A DNA stretch of 11,142 bases, taken from NCBI GenBank assembly GCA_946482495.1, contig CAMLRV010000055.1:1-11142 (forward strand), in the 5' to 3' direction. The notes beneath the pieces were generated by a model that worked only from the letters and a program-made list of their open reading frames with translations, did no database searches and was not told where the DNA came from. Position numbers and translations under genes: made by a program. The stretch comes from an uncultured Flavobacteriia bacterium. Lineage in GTDB: Bacteria; Bacteroidota; Bacteroidia; Flavobacteriales; Flavobacteriaceae. Positions 1 through 8,500 of the stretch are shown here, in pieces (within the stretch, counting starts at the first letter, position 1; the number at the start of each line of letters is the position of its first letter).

Positions 1-14
1 AAAACATTTGTAAT

Positions 15-1445
15 ATGACAGGTTATGGTTGGTTAGATACTGGAATACATGTCTTCAATTATTTCATATTGATATTCGCCATATCAGTAATGTTTTCGTA
101 CATTATTTTGGCATTAATTTCTGCTTTTGCCTTAAAAAGTTATCATAAAAAAAACAGATTTGTCAATTATAATGCACTTTTAGCATTGCCCGATACACCA
201 AAAGTTTCCTTAATTGCACCAGCCTATAATGAAGGAATGACAATTGAAGAAAATGTAAAATCTCTGTTAGCTATCAATTATAATAATTTCGATGTAATTG
301 TTGTAAATGACGGAAGTAAAGACGATTCCATTCCAATTTTAATTAACGCATTTGAATTAGAACTTACGAATGAAAAATATGTTGCGCAAATTGAAACCAA
401 AGAAGTAAGGGGAATTTATAAATCAACGAATCCTTCTTATTCTAAGTTAATTGTGGTGGATAAATTTAATGGAGGAAAAGCTGATGCACTAAATGTTGGA
501 ATCAATATTTCTATCAATCCCTATATTGTTTGTATTGATGTGGATTGCATTATGGATAAAGATGTACTGCTAAAATTGGCCAAACCCTTTTTAGAAAAAT
601 CGGATAAGCGAATTATCGCAACTGGTGGTGTGGTTCGTATTGCGAATTCTTGTGTGATTAAGTCAGGTAAACTAATTAAAGTAAACGCACCAGAAAATTG
701 GGTAGCCCGAATTCAGGTTTTAGAATATCTTAGAGCGTTTCTTTTAGGAAGAATGGCGTGGTCTAAATTAGACGGATTGCTATTAATTAGTGGCGCTTTC
801 GGAATGTTCGACAGAGAAATTGTTATTGAAGCTGGTGGTTATAACACCAAAACGGTAGGTGAAGATATGGAACTGGTTATTCGTATGCGACGCTATATGA
901 TGGATCGTAAATTAGAATATGCCGTACAATATATTCCAGATCCTTTATGTTGGACAGAAGCTCCAGAAAGCTATGAAATTTTAAGAAAGCAAAGAAGTCG
1001 TTGGACACGTGGAACCATGGAAACACTTTGGATTCATCGTGGTATGTTCTTAAATCCAAAATATAAAATGATTGGAATGGTCAGTTATCCCTATTGGTTA
1101 GTTTACGAATATTTAGCGCCAATTGTAGAATGTGCCGGACTGTTAATCACTGTTTTATTTATTTGTTTAGGCTTGATGAATTGGAAGTTTTTCGCTTTAT
1201 TAATTCTTCTTATGTATACTTTTTCAGTGATGTTTTCGATGTTAGCCATTTATACAGAAGAAGCTACATTTAGAAAATATACCACTTTTGCCGATTTACG
1301 TAAGTTGGTTTTCATCGCACATTTAGAAGCAATTATTTTCCATCCATTCACGGTTTATGCCGCAATTAGAGGAAATTGGGAAAAGATAAAAGGAAATAAA
1401 GGTTGGGGTGAAATGACGCGAAAAGGTTTTGAAAAAACAACGTAA
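15..1445 (+). CDS. Membrane-bound processive family 2 glycosyltransferase (PgaC/cellulose-synthase-like)
   Basis: A 476-residue inner-membrane glycosyltransferase that probably transfers sugar from a nucleotide-sugar to a growing polysaccharide on the cytoplasmic face. Seen: an N-terminal membrane helix at about residues 14-40, then a GT-A catalytic domain at about 63-335. It carries VNDGSKDD (D99, nucleotide binding), GGKADALN (153-160), the metal-binding DVD (175-177), GED (282-284, probable general base) and QRSRW (326-330). The last of these is the mark of processive GT2 enzymes such as BcsA and PgaC. Three or so hydrophobic segments follow between about 355 and 450, and the C-terminus is short and basic. 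No PilZ domain is present. The product (poly-GlcNAc, another beta-glycan or a glycolipid) cannot be told from sequence. The frame stays open to the left edge, so an earlier start is possible; the start at 15 puts the first helix close to the N-terminus, as usual in the family. Stops in other frames at 11-13 and 16-18 (an ATGA overlap) suggest an upstream gene may end here, so this is probably a distal operon gene. Confidence 0.92.
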   Translation: MTGYGWLDTGIHVFNYFILIFAISVMFSYIILALISAFALKSYHKKNRFVNYNALLALPDTPKVSLIAPAYNEGMTIEENVKSLLAINYNNFDVIVVNDGSKDDSIPILINAFELELTNEKYVAQIETKEVRGIYKSTNPSYSKLIVVDKFNGGKADALNVGINISINPYIVCIDVDCIMDKDVLLKLAKPFLEKSDKRIIATGGVVRIANSCVIKSGKLIKVNAPENWVARIQVLEYLRAFLLGRMAWSKLDGLLLISGAFGMFDREIVIEAGGYNTKTVGEDMELVIRMRRYMMDRKLEYAVQYIPDPLCWTEAPESYEILRKQRSRWTRGTMETLWIHRGMFLNPKYKMIGMVSYPYWLVYEYLAPIVECAGLLITVLFICLGLMNWKFFALLILLMYTFSVMFSMLAIYTEEATFRKYTTFADLRKLVFIAHLEAIIFHPFTVYAAIRGNWEKIKGNKGWGEMTRKGFEKTT

Positions 1446-1462
1446 GTTTTCCGAAATCAGCA

Positions 1463-1493
1463 TTTGTATTCTCTTGATTTAAAACTATCTTTG
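1463..1493 (+). promoter_or_regulatory. Bacteroidota-type promoter for ettA
   Basis: TTTG at 1463-1466 is followed, after exactly 19 bases, by TATCTTTG at 1486-1493. This matches the known flavobacterial housekeeping consensus TTTG-N19-TAnnTTTG at every defined position. Transcription would start near 1499-1501, giving an A-rich leader of about 40 bases before the ATG at 1539. It lies between the glycosyltransferase stop and ettA, so ettA is probably transcribed independently. Not verified experimentally. Confidence 0.8.
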
Positions 1494-1538
1494 TAACCTC
1501 AAATTTCAATAAAAAGTAATAATCATAAATAAAAAAAT

Positions 1539-3230
1539 ATGTCAGACGATAAGAAAGTCATTTTCTCAATGCAAAGATTGAGTAAAAGTTATCCTGGAGC
1601 AGATAAGCAAGTATTAAAAAATATATATTTAAGTTTCTTTTATGGAGCTAAAATTGGTATTCTTGGACTAAATGGTTCAGGAAAGTCCTCTTTATTAAAA
1701 ATTATTGCAGGTATCGATAAAAACTACCAAGGTGATGTGGTTTTTCAACCAGGTTACACAGTGGGTTATTTAGAGCAAGAGCCTCAATTAGATGAAACCA
1801 AAACGGTTATTGATATTGTTCGCGAAGGTGCAGCAGAAACTTTTGCACTATTAGCTGAATTTAATAAAATTAATGACGATTTCGGTTTGCCAGAAGTTTA
1901 CGAAAATCCAGAAAAAATGGAAAAACTGATGGATCGTCAGGCAGAATTACAAGACAAAATTGATGCTTGTGGGGCTTGGGAAATTGATAATAAATTAGAA
2001 GTGGCAATGGATGCACTTCGTACTCCAGATCCAGAAACACCAATTAACGTGTTGTCTGGTGGAGAAAAACGTCGTGTGGCTTTATGTCGTTTATTATTAC
2101 AACAGCCAGACGTATTACTATTAGATGAGCCAACCAACCACTTAGATGCAGAATCTGTACTTTGGTTAGAGCAACATTTAGCACAATATTCGGGAACTGT
2201 AATTGCTGTAACGCACGATAGATATTTCTTAGATAATGTTGCAGGTTGGATTTTAGAACTAGATAGAGGAGAAGGTATTCCATGGAAAGGAAATTACTCG
2301 TCTTGGTTAGAGCAAAAATCGAACAGAATGGCGCAAGAAGAAAAAGTTGCTTCTAAACGTAGAAAGAACTTAGAACGCGAGTTAGATTGGGTTCGCCAAG
2401 GTGCAAAAGGTCGTCAAACCAAACAAAAAGCTCGTTTACAGAACTACGATAAATTATTAAATGAAGATCAAAAAGAACTAGACGAAAAATTAGAAATTTA
2501 CATTCCTAATGGACCACGTTTAGGAACAAACGTAATTGAAGCAAAAAATGTTGCCAAAGCATTTGGTGATAAATTATTATATGACGATTTAAATTTCGTT
2601 TTGCCTCAAGCAGGAATTGTTGGAATTATCGGACCAAATGGTGCTGGTAAATCTACCATCTTCAAAATGATTATGGGTGAACAACAAACTGATTCGGGTA
2701 CATTTGAAGTCGGAGATACTGTAAAAATTTCGTACGTTGACCAATCACATGCAAATATTGATGTAAATAAATCTCTTTGGGAAAACTTCTGTGATGGTCA
2801 GGAATTAATCATGATGGGTGGTCGTCAAGTAAATTCTAGAGCGTACCTGTCTCGTTTTAACTTTGGTGGAAGTGATCAAAACAAAAAAGTTTCTACTTTA
2901 TCAGGTGGTGAGCGTAACCGTTTACACTTAGCAATGACGTTGAAAGAAGAAGGAAACGTACTTTTATTAGATGAACCAACGAACGATTTAGATGTTAACA
3001 CACTTCGTGCCTTAGAAGAAGGTTTAGAAAACTTTGCTGGTTGTGCCGTAATTATTTCTCACGACAGATGGTTTTTAGATAGAGTTTGTACGCATATCTT
3101 AGCTTTTGAAGGTGATTCACAAGTATATTATTTCGAAGGAAGTTTCTCTGAATACGAAGAAAATAAACGCAAAAGGTTAGGTAAAGAAGTAACACCTACA
3201 AGAATTAAATACAGAAAATTAATTCGATAA
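1539..3230 (+). CDS. ettA: Energy-dependent translational throttle protein EttA (ABC-F ATPase)
   Basis: A 563-residue cytoplasmic ABC-F protein, close to the 555 residues of E. coli EttA. In E. coli, EttA binds the ribosomal E site and couples the ATP/ADP level to early elongation. Seen: ABC domain 1 with Walker A GLNGSGKS (43-50), Q80, an inserted arm segment at about 95-145, signature LSGGE (172-176), Walker B with catalytic E197 in LLLDEPTNHLD, and H226. A charged helical linker (the P-site tRNA-interaction region of ABC-F proteins) spans about 250-325. ABC domain 2 has Walker A GPNGAGKST (365-373), LSGGE (454-458), E479 and H508. Both ATPase sites look intact and there is no membrane segment. 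The short arm and direct continuation into the linker fit EttA better than antibiotic-resistance ABC-F proteins or Uup. Arginine is often CGT, unlike the kinase gene downstream, which suggests high expression. It has its own promoter and terminator. The start follows an A-rich leader with no Shine-Dalgarno sequence. Confidence 0.95.
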   Translation: MSDDKKVIFSMQRLSKSYPGADKQVLKNIYLSFFYGAKIGILGLNGSGKSSLLKIIAGIDKNYQGDVVFQPGYTVGYLEQEPQLDETKTVIDIVREGAAETFALLAEFNKINDDFGLPEVYENPEKMEKLMDRQAELQDKIDACGAWEIDNKLEVAMDALRTPDPETPINVLSGGEKRRVALCRLLLQQPDVLLLDEPTNHLDAESVLWLEQHLAQYSGTVIAVTHDRYFLDNVAGWILELDRGEGIPWKGNYSSWLEQKSNRMAQEEKVASKRRKNLERELDWVRQGAKGRQTKQKARLQNYDKLLNEDQKELDEKLEIYIPNGPRLGTNVIEAKNVAKAFGDKLLYDDLNFVLPQAGIVGIIGPNGAGKSTIFKMIMGEQQTDSGTFEVGDTVKISYVDQSHANIDVNKSLWENFCDGQELIMMGGRQVNSRAYLSRFNFGGSDQNKKVSTLSGGERNRLHLAMTLKEEGNVLLLDEPTNDLDVNTLRALEEGLENFAGCAVIISHDRWFLDRVCTHILAFEGDSQVYYFEGSFSEYEENKRKRLGKEVTPTRIKYRKLIR

Positions 3231-3249
3231 TTTGTAAATAAATAACAAC

Positions 3250-3279
3250 AAAAAATCCTGATATATCTCAGGATTTTTT
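3250..3279 (+). terminator. Intrinsic terminator after ettA
   Basis: A 12-bp perfect hairpin: the left arm 3250-3261 (six A then TCCTGA) pairs with 3268-3279 (TCAGGA then six T), around the 6-base loop TATATC. The right arm runs into a T tract (3274-3280) and more T-rich sequence. It begins 19 bases after the ettA stop. Because the A tract is symmetric it could also act weakly on the other strand, but no gene there needs it. Confidence 0.85.
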
Positions 3280-3305
3280 TATTTTTACAAGACTCAATTC
3301 ATAAA

Positions 3306-5495
3306 ATGAGAACAAAGTTTTATTACATATTCATTTTTTTCTTCTTCATACCAAAAGTATTTTTTGCGCAAGTAACTGTAAATAATAAAGTTGAAGCCAA
3401 GGCAACGTTACAAAAAGCTATCGATGACTTAAATAAATTAAATTGTAAATCATCTTTAGAAAACGCATATAAGGTCTTGAAATATTCTTTGCAAAACGAC
3501 GATTATAGTTTTTCTGCAAAAGCGTACAATATTATTGGTTTAAATTATGAAGAGTTTTCAGATTTAAAAAAAGCACTTTATTATTATAATGAGGGTATTA
3601 AATATGCCTTAAAAGCTAATGATGTACAGCAAATTGAGTATTTGTATAACAACACAGGAAATTTGTATTTCTTCCGATTAGATAATCCTAAAAAAGGGTT
3701 AGAATATTATATTAAATGCTATAAATATTCTAAGCTTCATGGTGATAAATTAGACATAGCTTTTACGGAATTAAATATTGCCGATGTTTACTTTAAACTA
3801 AAAAAGTTTGAAACAGGTAAACAATATCTAGATAGAATAGTTCCCGTTTTAAAATTGGAAAATGATTTTGAAATGTATGTGACTTATTACACTTTGTTAG
3901 GGAACTATTATTCGTATACCAATAATAATTCTAAAGCGGAAGAAAGTTTTAATTTGGTTTTAAGCAGGTTAAAAGAAAATACTGTAGAGTTTTTTAAACC
4001 AAATGAACTAGAAATTTATGATGAAATTTATAAGTTTTATAAAAAGATGCATAATGATGAAAAAGCATTATTATTTCTCGAAAAACACAATAATCTACAA
4101 GACGAATTAGAATTAAAAGAAAGAAGTAACGATATAAAATTTGCTGGCGTTTCCATTGATGTTTTGGAAATGAACAATAAAATTCAGAAAAATGAATCTG
4201 AAAAACAAGTTCAAGACCAGAAAATTATTGCTTCTAATAAAATCCTAAAAGTGACTTTGTTTTTCGCAGGAATTCTATTGTTCTTCTTAATATACATGTT
4301 TAAAAACTTTTTGGATTATAGAAAATTAAACAAAAGGCTTTTCGATTCTAACGAACAATTAAAGATTGCCAATATAAAATCTGAAGAAGCTTCATTATTA
4401 AAATCACAATTCTTATCGAATGTAAGTCATGAACTAAGAACGCCTTTGTATGGTGTAATTGGTATGGCTGAAATTATTGAATCCGAACATGTTGAATTAA
4501 AAAGAAACAAGTATTTCCATGCCTTAAAGTTTTCTTCGAATTACTTGTTATCCTTAATTAATGACGTTTTAAATGTTTATAAAATTGAAGACACTAAGTT
4601 CGAATTAATTTATGACAATGTAGAAATTAGAAAAGAAATTTCTGTAATTAAAGAATCTTTAGGAATTATTGCGAAATCGAATAAAAACAAGATAAATATT
4701 GAAATTTCAGATGATGTTCCACAATTTATAAAAACCGATTTAACAAGGTTTTCTCAAATTCTAATTAATCTAATTAGTAATTCATTAAAGTTTACAAAAA
4801 ACGGAGTGGTTTCTATTAAACTGCAACTTTTAGAGGAAAATAACGAGCAAAAAATTCAAATTCAAATTGAAGATAATGGAATCGGAATTCCTGAAGAATA
4901 TTTGGATAAAATTTTCGAAAAATTTGTTCAAGTTGACGTCAATTTAAATGAACAATATAAAGGAACTGGACTTGGATTATCTATCGTAAAAAGATTAGTA
5001 GATTTGTTTAAAGGTGAAATTTCTGTCAAAAGTGAAATTCATGTTGGAACGGTTTTTACGATTAAAATGCCTTATATTGTGGCAGATTGTGAAATAATTT
5101 TTAAAAACAATACGGTTTTAAACTCGAAAGTAAATAAAACACATTTGAAAATTTTGGTGGTTGAAGACAACAAGATCAATCAAATGGTGACGAAAAAATT
5201 ATTGAATAAAAGTGATCACACTTGTAAAATTGCTGAAAATGGTTTAGAAGCAATTGAATTGGTAGAAAATTATGAATTCGATTTGATTTTGATGGATATT
5301 CATATGCCAGTTTTAAATGGTTTTGAAGCATCAAAAAGAATTAGAGAATTAGGTGTCATCACGCCAATTATTGCGCTAACCGCTTCTGATAAAAATGAAA
5401 TTATTAATGAAATGGCCATCAACGGAATTAACGATGTTTTGGTCAAACCCTTTGAAATTAAGGATTTACAAGTCATAATTGAAAAACACGTTTAG
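3306..5495 (+). CDS. TPR-containing hybrid sensor histidine kinase/response regulator
   Basis: A 729-residue membrane sensor that should autophosphorylate on histidine and pass phosphate to its own receiver domain. Seen in order: a signal peptide (1-21, ending VFFA then Q); a helical region with TPR-like repeats at about 50-270 rich in paired aromatics, probably periplasmic; a coiled-coil-like stretch at about 285-310; one membrane helix (about 313-332). Next comes HisKA with SHELRTPL (H375), then HATPase with N box (N488, N492), G1 DNGIGI (523-528), F box (F537, F540) and G2 GTGLGLSI (553-560). The C-terminal receiver (about 614-729) has E620/D621, phosphoacceptor D664, T692 and K714. All catalytic residues are present. 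There is no DNA-binding domain and no adjacent response regulator, so a separate Hpt protein or regulator must carry the output. The ligand is unknown. The gene is very A+T-rich, and 13 of its 14 arginine codons are AGA or AGG with no CGT, consistent with low expression. The ATG lies only 26 bases beyond the ettA terminator. Confidence 0.93.
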   Translation: MRTKFYYIFIFFFFIPKVFFAQVTVNNKVEAKATLQKAIDDLNKLNCKSSLENAYKVLKYSLQNDDYSFSAKAYNIIGLNYEEFSDLKKALYYYNEGIKYALKANDVQQIEYLYNNTGNLYFFRLDNPKKGLEYYIKCYKYSKLHGDKLDIAFTELNIADVYFKLKKFETGKQYLDRIVPVLKLENDFEMYVTYYTLLGNYYSYTNNNSKAEESFNLVLSRLKENTVEFFKPNELEIYDEIYKFYKKMHNDEKALLFLEKHNNLQDELELKERSNDIKFAGVSIDVLEMNNKIQKNESEKQVQDQKIIASNKILKVTLFFAGILLFFLIYMFKNFLDYRKLNKRLFDSNEQLKIANIKSEEASLLKSQFLSNVSHELRTPLYGVIGMAEIIESEHVELKRNKYFHALKFSSNYLLSLINDVLNVYKIEDTKFELIYDNVEIRKEISVIKESLGIIAKSNKNKINIEISDDVPQFIKTDLTRFSQILINLISNSLKFTKNGVVSIKLQLLEENNEQKIQIQIEDNGIGIPEEYLDKIFEKFVQVDVNLNEQYKGTGLGLSIVKRLVDLFKGEISVKSEIHVGTVFTIKMPYIVADCEIIFKNNTVLNSKVNKTHLKILVVEDNKINQMVTKKLLNKSDHTCKIAENGLEAIELVENYEFDLILMDIHMPVLNGFEASKRIRELGVITPIIALTASDKNEIINEMAINGINDVLVKPFEIKDLQVIIEKHV

Positions 5496-5515
5496 TTTTC
5501 GAAACTATAAAGACA

Positions 5516-5550
5516 AAAAAAAATCAGCTTATTAAAAGCTGATTTTTTTT
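5516..5550. terminator. Shared bidirectional terminator between the kinase gene and purL
   Basis: A 15-bp perfect hairpin: left arm 5516-5530 (A tract then TCAGCTT) pairs with 5536-5550 (AAGCTGA then eight T) around the 5-base loop ATTAA. The A tract on the left and T tract on the right make it a U-tailed intrinsic terminator on both strands. It sits 20 bases after the kinase stop and 11 bases beyond the purL stop, so one structure can serve both convergent genes. Confidence 0.85.
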
Positions 5551-5561
5551 ATTTATAAATA

Positions 5562-8500
5562 TTATTTTTTGTTTTCAATCCATTTTCTAGCATTTACAAA
5601 TGCTTCTAGCCATGGAGTCACTTCGTCTTTCTGACCTCTATCTGGATAATTTGCCCAGTTCCAAGGGAAAGTCGAACGCTCAATATGTGGCATTGTAACT
5701 AAGTGTCTTCCTGTTGCATCACACATCATAGCCGTATTATAATCTGAACCATTTGGATTGGCTGGATAACCTTCGTAACCATATTTAGCCACAATATTAT
5801 AGTTTTCTTCCGATAATGGTAAATTGAATTTTCCTTCACCATGCGAGATCCAAACCCCTAAAGTGGTACCTTCTAATGTTGATAGCATCACCGAATTATT
5901 CTTTTGAACTTTTACAGAGGTGAAGCCGCTTTCGTGTTTATGAGAATCGTTGTGTTTCATTTTTCCATGTACTTCATGTTCTGGATTAATTAACTCTAAT
6001 TCCATCATTAACTGGCAACCATTACAAATTCCAACAGAAAGTGTGTCTTCTCTTTTGAAGAAGTTTTTCAATGCAGTATTTGCTTTTTCATTGTATAAAA
6101 ATGCTCCAGCCCAACCTTTTGCCGAACCTAAAACATCCGAATTAGAGAAACCTCCAACGGCACCAATGAATTGTATATCTTCTAAAGTCTCACGACCAGA
6201 AATTAAATCGGTCATGTGAACGTCTTTTACGTCAAAACCTGCTAAATACATCGCATTTGCCATTTCACGTTCAGAATTACTTCCTTTTTCACGAATAATC
6301 GCTGCTTTTGGTCGGTTTGTAGTATTTGTAGCTACTAATTTTCCATCAAAATGAGATGGGAAAGTAAATTGTAGCGGTTGAATGTCAAAGTTTTCAAAAC
6401 GATCTTTAGCTCTTCCGTTTTTAGTTTGTTTTTGATCTAATAAATAAGAAGTTTCAAACCAAGTTTTTCTGTATTTTGTAACATCAAAATCAAAAGAATC
6501 ATTGAAGTTAGTTACTGAAACTGTATTTGAATTCGTTGAAGTTCCAATATTGAAAATTTCAACGCCATTTGCTTTAAATGTTGCTTCTACTTCAGCATCA
6601 GCTTGGAAAACTACAGCAATATTTTCAGAGAATAATAATTTAGTGGTATCGTTTTCGTTAATTGAAGTTAAATCGAAATTCGCACCTAAATTCACATCCG
6701 CAAAACACATTTCTAATAAAGTTGTGATTAAACCACCACTTCCAACATCGTGTCCAGCTTTAATTTTTCTTTCTTTAATTAAATCTTGTAATGTATTAAA
6801 TGCTTTCTTGAAGAAATCAGCATTTTTGATAGTTGGCGTTTCATTTCCAACTTTATTTAACGTTTGATTGAATGACGAACCACCTAATTTAAATGCATCT
6901 TGAGATAAGTTTAAATAGTAAATATTTCCACCATCACTTTGTAAAACTGGTTCTACAACTTTAGTAATATTAGAACAGTTTCCTGCAGCAGAAATAATAA
7001 CTGTTCCTGGTGCAATAACTTCATCATTCGGATATTTTTGTTTCATCGAAAGTGAATCTTTTCCTGTCGGAATGTTGATTCCTAATTCGATTGCAAAATC
7101 CGAACAACCTTTAACCGCTTCATATAAACGAGCATCTTCACCTTCATTTTTACAAGCCCACATCCAGTTTGCTGATAATGATACTGAAGCTAAATTATCT
7201 TTTAATGGCGCCCAAACAATATTTGAAAGTGATTCTGCAATAGCATTTCTACTTCCAGCAACTGGGTCAATTAATGCAGAAATAGGAGAGTGACCAATAG
7301 ATGTTGCAATTCCTTCTTTTCCTTTGAAGTCTAAAGCCATTACACCTACGTTATTTAATGGTAATTGTAACGGTCCAGCACATTGTTGTTTCGCTACACG
7401 ACCACCCACACAACGGTCAACTTTGTTGGTTAGCCAATCTTTAGAGGCAACCGCTTCCAATCTTAAAACGTTCTCTAAGTAATTTGGAATTTCGTTTGCG
7501 TTATATTCTGAGTTACTATAATTTCTAGCAACTGAATTATCTGTCATAATTGTTTTTGGAGAACTTCCGAAAAAGTCTTCCAAAGCGTAATCCATTGGTT
7601 TAGCACCAGTCGATTTCGATTCGAATGTAAATCTATGATCGCTAGTTACATCACCCACTTGATACATTGGTGAACGTTCTCTGTCTGCAATTTTTTGTAA
7701 AGTTTCGATGTCTTTTTCACCGATTACTAATCCCATTCTTTCTTGAGATTCGTTTCCAATGATTTCTTTTGCAGAAAGTGTTGGGTCTCCAACTGGTAAT
7801 TTATCTAAATCGATTAATCCACCAGTATCTTCTACTAATTCCGATAAACAGTTTAAGTGTCCACCTGCACCATGATCATGAATCGAAACAATTGGATTGT
7901 TTTCGCTTTCCACTAAACCACGAATGGCATTAGCCGCACGTTTTTGCATTTCTGGATTAGAACGTTGGATGGCATTTAATTCAATTCCTGAACCAAATGC
8001 ACCTGTGTCTGCAGATGAAACCGCAGCTCCACCCATTCCAATTCTATAATTTTCTCCACCTAAAATGACAATTTTATCGCCTTCTTGAGGTTTCTTTTTA
8101 ATGGCTTGATCTAATTTTCCGTAACCAATTCCACCGGCTTGCATGATTACTTTATCGTAACCAACTTTTCTGTTCGCTTCTTCATGCTCGAAAGTTAAAA
8201 TAGAACCTGTAATTAAAGGTTGCCCGAATTTATTTCCAAAATCTGATGCTCCATTTGAAGCTTTGATTAAGATATCCATTGGAGTTTGGTACAACCATTT
8301 TCTTTCATTTACACCTTCTTCCCATTTTCTGTTATCTGTTAAACGGGAATATGAAGTCATGTAAACTGCAGTTCCTGCTAAAGGTAATGAACCTTGTCCA
8401 CCTGCTAAACGGTCGCGAATTTCTCCGCCAGAACCAGTAGCAGCTCCATTAAATGGTTCAACCGTTGTTGGGAAATTATGTGTTTCAGCTTTTAATGAAA

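Noticed and set aside
2044..2283. A 79-codon open frame on the - strand opposite ettA (and another at 1937-2137)
   Set aside because: Both overlap the Walker B and signature region of ettA, which is under strong protein-level constraint. The predicted peptides look like no known family.
1539..3230. Reading the ABC-F gene as an antibiotic-resistance factor
   Set aside because: Length, short arm insertion, motif spacing and C-terminus fit EttA. Resistance ABC-F proteins usually have a longer interdomain linker and no such close match to EttA motifs.
5950..6219. Antisense open frame opposite the PurL glutaminase domain
   Set aside because: It is a shadow of the coding strand, with no independent evidence of expression.
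6502..6867. A 121-codon open frame on the + strand opposite purL
   Set aside because: It lies wholly antisense to conserved PurL coding sequence, has no promoter or recognisable domain, and is explained by the codon bias of the opposite strand.
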